The notes beneath the pieces were generated by a model. It had not been told where the DNA came from, searched no databases, and saw only the letters and a list, made by a program, of their open reading frames with translations. 64,000 nt of DNA, from contig JBITNC010000001.1 in assembly GCA_050084985.1 (NCBI GenBank), forward strand, positions 183,892,001-183,956,000, written 5' to 3'. Position numbers and translations under genes: made by a program. This DNA is from Nageia nagi (Eukaryota > Pinophyta). Positions 13,601 to 28,600 of this stretch are shown one piece after another (position 1 is the stretch's first letter; each line of letters opens with the position of its first letter).

Positions 13601-16600
13601 AACTCTGATGAGTATGCATTGAATTCTTTTCAGTGTGTTGTTTTGTGAAGGTATATGTGAGAGGTATTGTTTTTGAAAGAAAAATATCTACACATGGTAT
13701 CAGAACCTTGTTGGGCTTGGGATGGGAAGACTTTATTTTATTGATCTTTATAACCATTGGTCAAATTCTGCTACAAGTTTGTTGATGGAATTCATTTGTC
13801 ATTGATTTTCATTTGGGTATCATGGCCAACAAGAACTCTCCCTCTAATCCAGAATTCAAAGGACAAAATTATGATTGTCGAAACATCAAAATGAAGACCA
13901 TGTTGACTAGTAAAGTTTATGGAATCCTGTTGATTCTAGTTATGATGAGCAAATACATTGCAATGTTATTCCTTGAAATGATAGGCAAGAAAACAAGAAA
14001 AACTCTTTGGTACTGTACCACATTCAATCAGCTTTCAATAAGAGCTTATTTCCACAAATTGCAAGTGTGAAATCACCTAAAGATGCTTGGAAGGCTCTAC
14101 ACAAGGCTTGCCAAGACAGTGATTAAGTAAAGGTTTGTTAAGTTATATACATGAAGAAGACAGTTTGAGAATCTAAGAATGAAAAAATCTAAGTGTCAGT
14201 GAATATTGTGTTAAGAGTTAAAGATGTGGTCAACAAAATGGCCACTCTAAAAGAAAGGTTGGAAATGGAGCTTAGTCTGAAAAAAGAAAAAAATGAGAAC
14301 TCCAACACCTAGGTGAAACAATGTAACCATCATCATTGAAGAGAGAAAGTATTTGACTACTTTGACATTTAATCATATTGTGTGCTCTCTCACGTCACAT
14401 TAAGAGAAATTACAAGACATTTTTTAGTGAACGTGTTGAGTAAGTAAACTGATGGGTACTTTTTATGTCAATCCAGGAAGGTATACTTGTGATATCCAGA
14501 GCATTGTATGTGCACAACAATCCTATTATGTTCCTAAAGGAAGGGTTTATTTTGCAAGTGTGAGGCACCAAATCACTTAATCTGAGAAAGCAAATTATAG
14601 GAAATCAAATGCTTGCAGAAGCCTGGAAATAACTTAAGCAATAATGCATTCATGAAAGAAATCTGTCAAGCCTAAACAAATGACAGATGAATTAACTGTA
14701 CTGCAACATAACAAAAACCTACCAAGCCCATGCAAATGATAGATAAAATAACTGTACTGAAAGACTTCATAACTATTGCCAAGCAAAGTGCAAATGACAA
14801 TGGAACCTGGAAATCTGAAGTAGATACCCTTTGGGAGAACTAGGCACTCTCAACTGAACAGTCAAGATACGATCCCTTTGGACTATGAAGTTTGTGTCCA
14901 TGTCGGCTCTGCTGGAGCTAAAAAAGGATGTGATTTGTGAAATCTTAAGTGGAATAAGGTGCACATGTGCTTGTAGTCTAGTGCATCAAGTAGGCGGGAG
15001 AGGGTCATTTCCCATCCTCTTACAGACCCCTTCCTATGAGGAGGCTCAAAAGAATGATGTAATACAATGGTCTTCTATTGGGTAATGGTGCAAGATAGGA
15101 GACACTTCTTGAGAAGGAATGCCTCTCAAAAGTATAGTTCCACACAATGTTCGTTTGGGTGCCGAAAGAAGGTAAAAATCGAGTTGTGAGAGATTCGAAA
15201 GAAACAATGGTATCGTCCCTGAATATCATAATAAACCCAGCACCTAAAGACGAAATCGTCCTCAGACTTAGACTCAAGGGAGCACAAGCAACACACTTGA
15301 AGCTCATAAGCTAGATGGTGGTTAGTCTCGATCTGCAACTAGTGTGAGCACACTCAAAACTGACCAAGAAACTTCCTCAATCCATGAGGTAGTTGTAAAC
15401 TAATATATTACTCGAGGCGGAGGATCAACCCTCTATCTATTTGATGAAAGTGCTAGGAGTAATGTGACAACTTTGGCGTGAGGGGACGCTAAGGAGTGAC
15501 CTAAGTGGATTGGATATAGGTTTTATAGATCAGCTCTTTGGTTGAAGCCAATGGATCTAAGTCTCTCTGAAGTGCAGGTAACCAAATATGGGAAAAGCCT
15601 AAGCGTTGTAGTGACTCGATGACCTCCATGAACCAACACCTCCAGCACCCTTGTGTTACTAAGCTTATCAACAAAGCCAAGGTCTTATAAGGGAGTTGAT
15701 CCTCACAACCTCCAAGTAGTGTAAGACCATGCAAACAACAAACAAAAAGAACCAATGCTGCAAGAGACTACACCTCCAAAGATTGGCATCCAAACTCTAC
15801 ATACATGATGTGATGGGGAACAATCCTCTTGCTTTGAATCTAGTGAGACAACGAGTTAACAAGGATCCTCTCTATTGTGGCCCAATTTGAGGTCCTCAAC
15901 TTGGGGCCCCAAACCTCAACACCATAAAGCATTGTAAGGATAACTAAAGTATGGAATAGCTAGAGTTTGGACAACATGTCTTAGAAATGAAGTTGGACAC
16001 ATTGTCAATCTCATAGCCTCTACAAACCCTAGGTGGGGTCACTTCCCTCATCAAGAATCTTGGACCAGAATAGAGCACTCCTAAGTATGAGAGGTGGTAA
16101 TCTCAATAACCCTACCTCAGTATGTGATCTAGTTATGGCCAATTGTGACCTTGGAAACAATGAAGGCCAAAACATTAGTTTTATTGAAATTTACAACTAG
16201 CTCGTGTCGATCACTAAATGAGTTTAAAGCATCCATCAAGCATCATAAACCCTCTGACTAGTGTGAGAGAAGGAAAATGTTGTAAGCAAAGATAAGGATG
16301 GGGACTCGGGTGTCGTGGAGGCACCCTTTCTCTGGATATGTGGTCTCTAGTATGGACTTTAACTCATCAATGTAGATTCCAAAGAGCAAAAAGAGGTTTT
16401 GAAGGATATGCAAAAGGCAAACATTGTGGAGAAATGTTTCCAAGAGTTAGAACATCAAGGGTTTCATATCCTCTTCAACTCGTTCATTTCGATTTTCATT
16501 GCCCTATTCAAACTGAAAGCATGGGTAAACCTTCTTATTTCATTTCTTTTGTTGATGATTTCTGTAGAAAATGTTTGGCTTATCTTTTTGAAGAAAAATG

Positions 16601-19600
16601 ATGAGGCTTTGAGTATGTTCAAGACTTCTAAAGCTTATTAGGTCTTTGAGAACTGACAAAGGTGGAAAGCATTATTTCAATGTATTATAAACAATTTTGT
16701 GATGAAATGGCATCAAGATGCAACTCACAATTGCATACACACCTCAACAAAATGAGAGATAGCTAAGAAGAAGAACCGGACTTCTATTGAAATGGCAAAG
16801 AGAATGCTTCAAAGCAAAGGGCTAAATGATTCCTATTCGGCTAACATAATTGCTTAACCAGTCCATATTCCTAATAGGAATCCAACAAAAGCTCTTAACA
16901 AGATGATTCCTCATGAAACATGGTATGGAAGGAACCCAATTTTACTCATTCGAAAGTCTTTGGTTGTTTAGCCTATTTTCATGTTAGTGTCAAGAAAAGG
17001 AAAAACTAGATACAAAGAGTTAACCTTGCATCTTCATTGGATATTCTCAATGTACCAATATCTATAAGCTTTACAATCCAAATACTACCAAGTGAGACAA
17101 CTCACTAGTGTGCCTACTCCATGAAGCAACCCTAAGGACACTTCCTCATGCAATTCTTCACCAAGTCCTATCACTACGAGAAGACTAGAAGGGTAAAAAG
17201 ACTCTTCAAACTCATCCTTCAAATCACATGCTTGATAAAAAATTTGAATTAAGGCTCACATGAAGCCAAGCTCATGGAGTAGACCAATGGATTGCAAGGT
17301 TCAAGAGGTTGCAACAACATGGAGAAGATGAATAAGAACCCAAAGGTGAGACAACCAATTACACTTTATGGTCTCAAGTTGAAATTGAAGCTTCTTGTTT
17401 TGAAGATGCTTGTAGGAGTGATGTGTGTGTGAACACTACACAAGAAAAAATCAGTTCCATTAAAAAATGATACATGGGACCTAATGAACCTTCCCAAGGC
17501 CAAGAAATCGGTGGGATCTAAGTGAGTGTACAAGACCAAATACCATGGTGATGGTAGCATGGAGAGACACAAAGCTAGACTTATGGTTGAGGAATATACT
17601 CAAAGGTATGAAATTGATTATGAAGAGACTTTTGCATCTTTAGCAAGCCAAGAGGTAATCACAATGGTGCTTCCCATTGCAGCCCAATGGAAATGGAATG
17701 TGAATTGGTTGGATGCCAAAAGTGTTGTCTTGAATGGGTACTTAGAAGAAGATCAACATATACAAGAGCCTAAATTTTTTGTGGTTGAAGGCAAGGAAGA
17801 TTGTGTATACCAATTAAAGAAGGGTTTATATGGCCTTAAGCAAGCACAAAGGGCATGGTATGCTCATATAGATGCATATTTTCAAGAACGTGGATTCAAG
17901 AAAAGCAAAAGTGAGCCTACCCTTCTTCAAGAAATACAATAATGATCTTTTTGTGCGTTTGTATGTAGATGGTCTCATATACACCAGTAGTAGTTCAAAG
18001 AGGAGAGAAGACTTCAAAAAGGCCATGATCGATAAATTTGAGATGAAGGATTTGTGGCTGATGTATTACTTTCTCCAAATAGAGGTTCATCAACTTAAAC
18101 TATTTATTTGTCAAATAAAGTATGCAAATGATACGTTGAAGAAATACGATATGGACAAATAAAGCAATGTTCCCACTCCTACTGCTCATGGTGAGATGTT
18201 GTGCAAGGATTATGGAACTGAATAGAATAGAATATATATTAATGTCCATAGACGACCAAAAATAAGTCAATTGGACTCAATAGTACAATCCTATGAAAAA
18301 AAAGAAAGCACTAAGGGATTGACAAAATGCTATAAAACAAATGCAGGAGAAATGCCTATTGGGTGCAAAACCACAAGCAATGGCCAATCAAGTCATCATC
18401 TACCACTATGATAGGATTGATGGCGAATTTGATCACCTCAAACAAGAGCATCGTGATTAGATTGGTCAAGCGAGATCTCTCGAGAGTCTCTCCTAGCATC
18501 CAAGACTAAGGAATCATCTTTAGGAGAAAGAAAGCTAGTGATACATAACTATTGCTCGAGATGGGGTAACCTGGTAACTGTCTGTGAGGCTAGGCAACGT
18601 CGCTTCAATTTGTGTCCTTCAGGCATGTTTAATATTGTTGTTTGAGGGATGTTTCCTGCCTATGGAGTGTGAAGTGGGTTAGAAAAAGGAGTTTATCAAC
18701 CTAGTAGCCTAAGGGGTCTTTGCAGGTCGCTATAGAGCGTTATGCCAAAGAGAGTGACCTCTTATAGGAAGAGGACCAAACATCTTTGGTTGGGATAACG
18801 AAAAAAATGGATAGGGAGCCTCTAGACTCCCTGTACAAGCAATGATGTCGTCCTCGCAAGTTGAGGAAATGGTGGTTTGTCTCAACTTGGAGTTAATGGG
18901 AACAAACTCACAATTGATTGAGGGGAATCCTCAAGCCATGGGACCAATGCTGCTAAAGATAGGTGGGCAGGACGATGACACCATCAATAATCTAAAGGAA
19001 ACGTTCGACCTAGAAAGCCAACTTAGGGCTAAAAGGATCTGAAGGAGAGACCCAAGTACTCTGAATGTAATGATAATAAACATCCTCTCTGATAGATCTA
19101 TGGATCTCTACCTTCGAGGAGCAAAGATGAGGAGTGGTTAACGAAGAGCTAAATGATGGGGGTCGGTAAATGAAGATGCCCATCGACAGTAAGAGCAAAT
19201 CAACCTTTATATACCAAAATTGCAAGCCTCTTTAAAGAGCATACAACAAGAAATGGGGACTTCTCATAGCCTAAAGATGAGTCATTGAATTGCTTGAGTT
19301 CGTGAAGGAAGGATGTGAGTTTGAAAACGCTCGCAAGATAGAGCAGTTGTGTAGCAAACTCACTTTAAAGTCTAAACAATGCACTATGGGATTGTTCAAT
19401 TGTAATAGATCATCTGCTAAAACACAGTGGTCTAAACCTAAGTTGGAAATGCCTTCCGGAGGCCTGTACCAGTACCGAAAACTTCCCGAAATGTTGGTAC
19501 TGGTATGAAGCACTCTGAAAATGCCATCGAAACATTTCACAATTTGGAAACGCCTGGTCAATGTTTTGGAAATGTTTCAGGTGTATTCTCCCACATTTCT

Positions 19601-22600
19601 CACTTGGAAAAAGTATGAATGTTAATATATAATACTTTTGATGAAATAATTTTAATTCTTCTCCAATCTTTAGACACCTTAAAAATTAAAAAACTGCGAG
19701 CATATTGTTTATAAAGTATTTTTTCTTCAACTAAATGTGTTGTATAATCAATTGTCCACAACACATGTCTAGTGTCTAACTTACTAGGTTAGAGTTTGAG
19801 TTCGATTAATTCGGCATTAAATTCAATAGCATGCTAAAATATTATTGTTTTTTATATAAAAATATTTTAATTAAAATTTGTATTTATTTATTAATTAAAA
19901 AATTGATATCGATAAATTTTATTAAACGATATATTTAAGTCTATATATTAAACTATATATTTAAAAAAAATATTAATAATATAAAAAATATAACATTATA
20001 AATTTTATAATTAATTTGTTTTTCAATAAAATCAATAATATTATTTTTACATAAAAATATTTTAATTAAATTTATATTTATTTATTATTTAAAAAATTAA
20101 ATTAATACTTATAATTACTTAAATTTATTTTTAAAAATTTAATAATTAAAAAAATTGTACATTTCAAATTTAATATGTATATATATGTATAACCTAAAAC
20201 AAAAATTTAAAAAAAAAAACTAAAACAAAATTCAAAAATACAAGCATCTTGTCCTATTTTTCTTAATGAGGATGAGGACGATGATGATATGTAATTGTAC
20301 TTGTCTTTAGCTTAAACCTCATGTTTTATTTCACTTCCAGCACATATAGCCTCATGTATAAAGGTTGATTTTGGACGTAAAACCTCATCTACAAAGGCTT
20401 ATTTTGGATTTTGCATCATGTAATTATCTATGGGAGTTACTATAGACATGGTTTTCCTTCAAAAATGTTATTTATGTCTATCATTTCTATTTTTTTGCAA
20501 GTTAATGTGGTGTGTATATATATATACACCACATTTCCCCTAACGTACCCTTTTTGGAGGGGTCATGTTTTCAGGATTTCCCATTTCAAAAACTTGGAAA
20601 TGTTTCCACATTTTGTGCTACTTAGGTCTAAACCCTCTCAATGCATGACCACTCAATGGATCCAGAGTTGGGACCCCAAATCTTTGATCCATAGAGAACT
20701 GTGGATTTAACAAGAGCATCGAAGACATGTTTCTTTGAAAGGATATCCTAGCTATGGATCTAGAAGCATTGATGTTCTAGGATGGCAAGTGAAGTGTATC
20801 CCTTGCAAAGACATGACTGTGATGTTGGTCTCAAGCTGAAAGATGGCCCAAAAAACTAAACCCCCAAATAGGTGTACGTAGTGGTGATCTCAATTGGCTC
20901 ACCTCTATAGTAGAAATGGAATCTAGAAAGAGTATCTATAGAGGTGTTAAGCATCATGACCTTAGTCTTGTTGAGGTTGACTATAAATTGTTTTTGGTCA
21001 CAAAAATGAGCAAGTGCATCCAACTATCTCTGAGGACCTTCAAGTGAGTGGGATAAGAGGATCACATCATCTGTAAAAAGAAGTATGGCAATCTGAATCT
21101 AATGTAACCAACAACTATCATCTGGGTGAGTGTGTAGTCAGAGGTAGTCCTAAAGATCATATATATAAGGGTCAAAGAGAGGAGGCGAAAAAGGGCATCC
21201 TTATTTAACACCAATAGTATTGTTGACCTTGCCTTAAAGACCATCAACAATCCAAAACTGACCAATAATTGTCTCATAGAGCCTCCTGATGGCACTGACA
21301 AAAGTATTAGAGATGCCAATAGTACTTAGATTCTGAAAAAGCAAGTGTTGTAGTACAATGTCAAAAGCCTTCCTAAAATCCACAAAATAGTAGCATGAAG
21401 ATATGATTAATAGTTTGAAAATCGTTCCTAAAACTAGTCTACCCTCGAGCCCTATGGTTACCATGCTCCAAATGATCTAACATCATGTCCAATAGTGTAG
21501 CAAAAAGCTTGGCAAAGGTATGACCAATCATGATGGTTTCTATAGATGTTTGGATTAGAACAATCTTCTGCTTTGTATGTGGGGAGATGATGTGTTGAGA
21601 CTAAAGAGTAAAACCCAAACAAATGACCTCATTGAATAGGTCATCAATGGGAGAAGTGAATTACCACCATATTTCATGAACTCAAAATGTAGGCCCTCGC
21701 AACCAGCTGCCCTACTAGTGCAAAGTTTTTGAGTGGCTATCTAGGAGGGTATGCCAAAAAGTCTTGGGGAAATGGCAAACAAAGTCAATGAACGCATGGC
21801 AGACGAAAGTAATAAATTATCGTTTCTTCTGTATAAGAAGACAATGATAATCTCTCTAAGTGGAAAAAATGAAGGAAGGGTTGTGGGCCAAGGCAAAGGG
21901 GAGTCTCTGATGCAAAGACTTACACTCCTCATTGTACCAATGATTCCAAGGATAGGATCATGAAGGGTGGGACGATTGAGAGTGATAAGTTTTATGGACG
22001 AAGAATGTGAGGATTGCCTCCCAAAGGCCATGGGATAAGACTCATATTTGGTAGTCACATTGGAAGGGGGGTAGGGTAGATGAGTTTTACTGGCAAGAAG
22101 CAAAAAGAGATAGGTAGCATGGTTGTTAGCACATACTCTATGGTGAAAAGGATAATGGGATGTCAAATAGAGCTTGAAGGGGGAGCAACAAGAGGAGACC
22201 AAACGAAAGGGCTACATGATATACGAGGGGAAGGTGGTTGGAGACATTAAGATCATGAATGTGGGAATTAAATGTAAGATGATGAGAACATAGTCGACCA
22301 CACTCACATCTCCATTGTGAAGGAAATACATAAATCTGTTGGAGTCTAGAAAGCAAGGGAGCCCATGAAGAATGTAGAGTTTGTGACATTCATCGAGGTG
22401 AAGATGTTTGCCATATGTTGGAATAGGAGCATTCTTACCTACAGAAGCTCTTTGTAAGCCAAAGTCATCAGGATCCTACTCTCAAATATCTTTGTAAGTT
22501 CATCATCCTCAAACTCATGTATAGGTGTCTGACAATCCCTAGTCTGCACATTAAAATCACCTAAGAGGATAACATCCCCCATAGAAGAAAAATGGGATAT

Positions 22601-25600
22601 ATCCCTCTAGAGGTCCATGTATGGATCACCATCTCTATGTAGTAAAAGATGATGAAGTTGGGGGAAATAGCAAAAAACAATGAAGATATCCCAATAAGGG
22701 GATGGACCTCTTTGTATCTGGATCCACAAATATTGAGAATGGATATCAGTCGATAGTATTGAGACACAAGATTGAAGATGATCTCGAATGAGATAGGCTA
22801 CGCTACAACATTACAATTCCAACAAGTAATATTGATTTTGTCATTGCATATTGAGACTCAAGAACACCATCATTTTGACGACCAAGTGCATGCCCACCAT
22901 GAAGGGGTGAATCACTTATCATTGCTCAACTATTTTGAACCACAACCCATTTATTTATTTTCCTTGCAACCATAATATAAGCACGAGCTTTATGAAGCTC
23001 ATCCATTTGAAGGCTCGTGAGATCTTCATCAAAGTATATTTTCTCTAGAAGAGAAAATAGTGTCTGTTTGGCTTTCAAAGCCTATAAAATCTCCTCTAAA
23101 TTCATAATCGAAGAACTAAAGTGTCATCAGGAATGGTCAAAGCTTTTTCCAATGATAAGCTTCTCAAGTCTAAAACATCATGTAAAATAGTGTGACCAAC
23201 CTGTAATGGTGTGATGGTTTCAAGGAGGTCACAAACTCGAAGATTGAGTTCTTTGGTGTGGAGTAATTTCTCCTCTTCAAATTTAGCTTGTATTGCCATT
23301 TTGACAAGAGGATTCCTCTTACCTTTAACCATTTGTAACCATGAATTGTTTTCTTCTACTTTATTTTAAATAGACTATTGTTGGGTTGTTTCATGTTTAT
23401 GTTCTTGTTGTTGTTGTTGTTACGCAATGATTACTTAGTGCTTCTCTTGGATATCCGAGAATGTCTTGTGCAGTTGTTGGAGCTACTGGGAAGGGATTAT
23501 GTTAGCAAGGGGGGTCTAAGGTATCTCTAATTTGTCCAATTTGTCATTCACTTCAAAATGAGTATGTCTTTCTCATTCAATTGTTGTTGAAGATGAGAAA
23601 CCAATTCCTGGAATTTGTCCCTTTTGTGCTCCAACTAGGTGATGCGGGTAGACAATTTACTAGTGGACTTTTGGGTCTCTTGGATTTTGGTGTCTTGAAG
23701 GTGGACATTGGATTCATTATCTCGATTATATTATGAGATTGTCTTGGATTTTGGTGTCTTGAAGGTGGACATTGGATTCATTATCTCGATTATATTATGA
23801 GATTGATCAACAGCCTTTGTGTTGTTAATTTCTATGACAAACTATGTACTTAGATGTTCCATCTGTGTCATCAATTGTGCTATGTCTTACTGGAGGTTGG
23901 GTTAACTAGGGCTAAGTGAACAATAGTTTTGAAGCACTAATGTCTGAAAAAATGAATCAAGGATGCCCAAGAAGGAGAAATGAGTTCAAGGAAACCTATG
24001 ATTGAAGGAGAAGATCTAATGTTTAGAAAACCAATAAAGGATCCATAGACAAAAATCAAGGATTTATAGGAGCACGAAAACAAGACCCAAATAGAGCAAT
24101 TGAACAATCCTACGAAGTTGGTGATGGGTCAGCAGATCAAAAGCAAGGTACCAAGGCACCATGGGGCAAGGCACAAATGCATGCAGGAGTTTCTTATGGA
24201 GAGAGTGAATTGGTGATTGGGATCAAACAAGAATAGGTGCAACAGTTGCATGATAAACGACACCCGACATAGCACACGGGCGTTGGACATGGAGCTACGC
24301 AAGAACACGAGTGGAGCTACACAGGCAAAAGCGTTGGTGGGGAGCAATTTCCATAGCACTATTGAAACAATTGCCATGTGAAACTAAGGTGGTATCTCCT
24401 AGACAGGAATGAAAAATGTGCTCAAACAGAAAGAAAAAAAAACACCACATGAAACAATTGAATGGATTGCCATGAGCGTCGATCCATAGACAAAATACTT
24501 TTGCAATGAAAAGATCTCACTAAAGGGGGCACATGCGAGGAGCTTAAGCACAATAGCATGAGGCTAAGGTGTGGAGGTGCAGGGGCCTAGAAACCTTCAC
24601 ACGAAGAGGACGTTGTTTGACTGGCTTTTCCACGCAGTGAGACAAGGCATAAAAGAGTTATGGGAACTTTGATGTTTCTCACTGTCACTACACCAAATAA
24701 TGCCTATGTTGTTTCACTTGTTTCAAGATATATTATGATTAAACCATCTAAAATTCATTTGAAGGTTGCTAAGATAAACTTGAGGTATGTGAAAACTGAA
24801 AAGTATTATTGATTTTGGTATTCATTATTATTCAGTTAAAGTGGAGTTTGTTGGTTATAGTGATTGTGATTGGTAAGGTAGTTTGGATGATTGAAAATTC
24901 ACTCCAGCAATTGTTTGACTCTTGGTTGAAGATTGATCACTTAGAGCTCAAAGAAGCACAATCAATTGCTCTTTCTTCTACAGAAGCTAAGTACATTGCA
25001 ATAACTTTAGCGAGTGCACAAGCCTACTGGCATAGGAAGATATTGGAAAAAAAGTGAGGATTGATATCATCCCAATATTATCTTTTGTGACAACATGAGT
25101 GCAATTCAATTGCCCAAGAACCCTGTTTTTGTAGGAGGTCTAACCATTTTAATTTGAAGTATCAATTTATCAAGGATGTGATTCAAAAACAAGAAATTGA
25201 AATTAATCAAGTCTATTAGTACTCGAGATCAGCTTATTGATGCATTCGCAAAAGGTGTTACTAAAACATAGTTCTAGAAGCATAGAGACAATCTTGTGAG
25301 CCTCTTAACATCAAGTGGGAGAATGTTGAAATGATGATGTTGATTAGTGTTCAAAATAGCACGGGTACTAGCCAGAAAACTGCAGGTAATCACAAGTCTA
25401 GCCTTTCCAGAGTAACCGATAGGGAAAACTCAACATTCCTGAGTATTGGCGCTTAATCAACGAGTAACCATCCTGTAAACCTGCAGGCACCTTGAAAGTA
25501 ACCGGCAAGCGATCGGATAGAGGCTGAAATCACGATTTTTAAGACAGTTTCTCCCTATTTCATTCCTAGTTTGGTCTTTTTCTCCATTTTGCTCACTATT

Positions 25601-28600
25601 TTTGCTCTCTAGGTCAATTTTTGAAGGATTCGAAGCTTCAACATCAATCTCAAGAGCTTCACTGTGGATTTCAAGCATTTCACTATAGATTTCTCAAGAG
25701 TTTGTGATCCAGTTGTGAGTTTTTTAATTCTCGTCGTGCATTTGAAGAGGTAGGGTTTTTGGCTTTTTTTTTTTTTAATTTCACCATGGAATTTTTTTTC
25801 CTTTGTATGTTAATGTTAATGCCTATATTTGAAAAGGGTATTCTTCTTTTTTGCATATTTTGTGATTTTTTTTTTAATTAGGGTTAGGGTTTTATAAGGT
25901 TTTTGATGGGAATTATACTTTTTTTCACTTTCCAGATGGCAACTGAAGATGATTTCCTTTCAAATGCACCTCCTCCTCAAGCACCACGTCAGATATTGCT
26001 TGGAAGTATGGCACAAATGGTACTCTTCCAAACCAAATGATTTGCAATTTTTGCAAAAGACCTTACAAGGGTGGTATCAATAGATTAAAATACCATCTTA
26101 CAAGGATACCAGGTAAAGATGTAGCACTTTGTACTATTGCACCTCTCGACGTTATACGCAAGATGCAAGCCTTACTTGCCATAGCCTCACAAAAGAAGGT
26201 AGAAAAGCAAAAGATCAAGATGGCAATTGGTGCAAGGATTGGGGGGAACATGAGCTTTGAAGATTCAGTATCAAATTCTTTCTTTGGCCAAAATCCATGT
26301 TCACAGTCAAATGAAGATTCAACACTTCCAGGTTCAGTAAAGCATCAAAGAATGGAAGGTTTCTTTGTTCCTCATATAGAAGCACAACCTTCCTTTGAAA
26401 CTACATCATGGGGAAAAAATAAAATCCAAGCAGCCCGAAGAGCAGCTGCAAATTTTTGGTACTATTGCAAGTCCTTATTGGGTGGCCATGGTGAATGCAT
26501 TCATCAATGTTGGAAGAGGGATGAAGGCCCCTACCGCAAAGGATTTCAGTGGTCCTTTGCTTGAGGATGCAGTTGTTACCACACTTGCCATAGTAGATGA
26601 GCAAAGAAAGAATTGGCGCAAACATGGATGCACTATAATGTCAAATGGATCGATAGATACGAAGAACCATACACTACTCAACTTCATGGTGGCATCAAGT
26701 AGATCAATGGTCTTCTTGAAGTCAGTTGATGCATCCGATAAAATAAAATATGCATCGTTGATTTTTAAATTGCTTGAGGAAGTGGTGTTGGAAGTGGATG
26801 TGGAAAATGTTTTCCAAGTTGTGACAGGGAATGCTTCAACATATGTTTCTACAAGTCAAATGCTTGGGAGGAAGTATAAAACCTTATTTTGGAGCCCATG
26901 CACAGCCCATGTGATTGACCTTATGCTAGAGAACATGGGCAAGCTCTCATGGATTACAACTGTGGTTGAAGAAGCAAAAATAATTATCAAATTCATCTAC
27001 AACCACATTTAGGTGCTTAGTTTGATGAGAGAGCACACAAATGGCAAGGACATCATTCGTCCAGGTATCACTAGATTTGCCTCCAATTTTCTTGCATTAC
27101 AAAGCCTCTTTGAAGTAGAAGCTCCTTTTAAGAGGATACTTATTAGTGATAAATGAAGGGAGTCTTCTTTTTGTCATAATAATGATGGGGAGAAGGTCCA
27201 AAAGATAGTGTTTTATGACTTGTTTTGGAAGGGCATTGACAAGGTCTTGAAGGTAATTTAAATTCTTTCTTTTATGTTTTTTTTTTTCAATTTTTAGTCT
27301 GTAACTTTGTAAGTTTGTAGTTTGTATTTTTCTTTATTTAAATCTAAATTTATTTTTTTAATGATTTCTAAGTTACACAAACTTGGATCAAGGTTCTTCG
27401 TCTTGTAGATGGTGATTTGATATCGATGGGCTATCTGTATGAGGCCATGGATAGGGAAAATGGGGTTGTCCAACGTATGTATAAAAGAAACACAAATAAA
27501 TTGAATGCCCTTGAAAGTATCATTGATAGGAGATGGACCCATCATCTCCATCAACCTCTACATGCAACGGGGTACTACTTGAACCCTATGTTTTTCTATG
27601 CTGATAGTTTTGAGGCTGATAATGAGGTTATGGATGGCCTCTATACTTACATTGAGAGGATGATCCCTGATGATAGCATCAAGGCTTTTGTTCCAGATGA
27701 GATGCACGCCTACAAGAGGGCCGATGGAAGGGTTCTTTCTTCAGTTATTTCTAAAATGTTGAGGAACACCTTGCGACCAAGTAATAATCTAAAATCAATA
27801 AAATTATAAATGTGTTGTCTTTTTACTATTTTATAAAAGCTAGATTGAGTTTCTGAAAATGTAATTTCTTTTTCACAGATTGTTGGTGGGAAGATAATGG
27901 TGCTCAATGTCCGAATCTTCAAAGGATGGCAATGAGGATATTGACTCAACCTTTTAGTGCTTGTGGGTGTGAGCACAAGTGGTCCATGTTTGAGAGCGTT
28001 CACACAAAGAAACGCAACAGGTTGAAACAGCAACGCGTGAATGACCTTGTGTTCATCCAATACAATCATCTTCATGTCAAACAAGTGGAGGGCATAGATT
28101 GCTATGATGCCATTGACCTTGATTCTATGTATCCACTACTAGATTGGGTTGCTGAAGATGTGGAATCCATCTTCACCGAGGAGGACATCGGGCAACTTGA
28201 AAGGGAAGCAACAGGTGAAGGTACATCTAGTGCAGCAGTTGCAATTTATATGGAGCTTGAGGATGAGGACGAGGATGAGTACATACCTAAGGCTGAGCAT
28301 CTTGTTGGGGACGAGGATGTGCCAATGCCACATCCTTCGCCACCACGTGTTGTGAGGAGCGAGTCGAGGACATATAAGAGGATTGGGACGAGGGGAAAGA
28401 GGCCATTGCACTAATTGCCGCACTAATAATTTAGAACTTTAGAGTTAGACATTTAGAGTCTAGACTCAGTTTTTATTCCAGTAGTCTTTAGACTTTACTA
28501 TTTAGAAGTTTAGAACTACTTTACTTATGAGTTATGAGTTTATGACTATATACATTTTTGTATTTATTATTTTTATGATCATTAATAGTCACAAATAATC

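Larger units (their letters stand above)
18221..24656 (-). mobile_element. LINE-B, nearly full-length, inserted in copia RT
   Basis: Minus-strand LINE of about 5.2 kb without its passenger. ORF1-like coiled-coil sequence lies at about 24000-23100 ([20 protein letters not shown]). The AP-endonuclease starts near 22830 with the ITCWNC block and has [13 protein letters not shown] near 22560. RT runs at 21420-20850 ([26 protein letters not shown], and [11 protein letters not shown] with the catalytic DD retained). The post-RT region continues on the far side of the hAT-like insert. The 3' tail at 18221 reads, on the minus strand, as a short TTCTA repeat. Flanking TTATGGAACT (18210-18219) and TTATGGGAACT (24658-24668) look like the target duplication. 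Stops are common. The internal 64-bp duplication lies in the ORF1 region. Confidence 0.85.
13820..25320 (+). pseudogene. Copia gag-pol, decayed and split by two LINEs
   Basis: Gag starts near 13821 ([20 protein letters not shown], like the MAxNxS...FxGxNYDxW start of copia gags) and runs to about 14300. A protease/pre-integrase piece ends at ELKKDVICE (14941) and resumes after LINE-A at [13 protein letters not shown] (16400). Integrase follows ([12 protein letters not shown] near 16550, AYTPQQNE near 16750). Reverse transcriptase is at 17526-18170 ([50 protein letters not shown], then YVDGLIYTS where the YVDD catalytic pair should be). RT resumes after LINE-B at 24690 ([20 protein letters not shown]), and RNase H ends near 25280 ([20 protein letters not shown]). 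YVDD to YVDG plus stops mean no activity. Confidence 0.85.

Noticed and set aside
21741-22202. 153-codon minus-strand frame, the longest single open frame in this region
   Set aside because: It lies in the endonuclease-RT linker of LINE-B and is only a preserved piece of that element.
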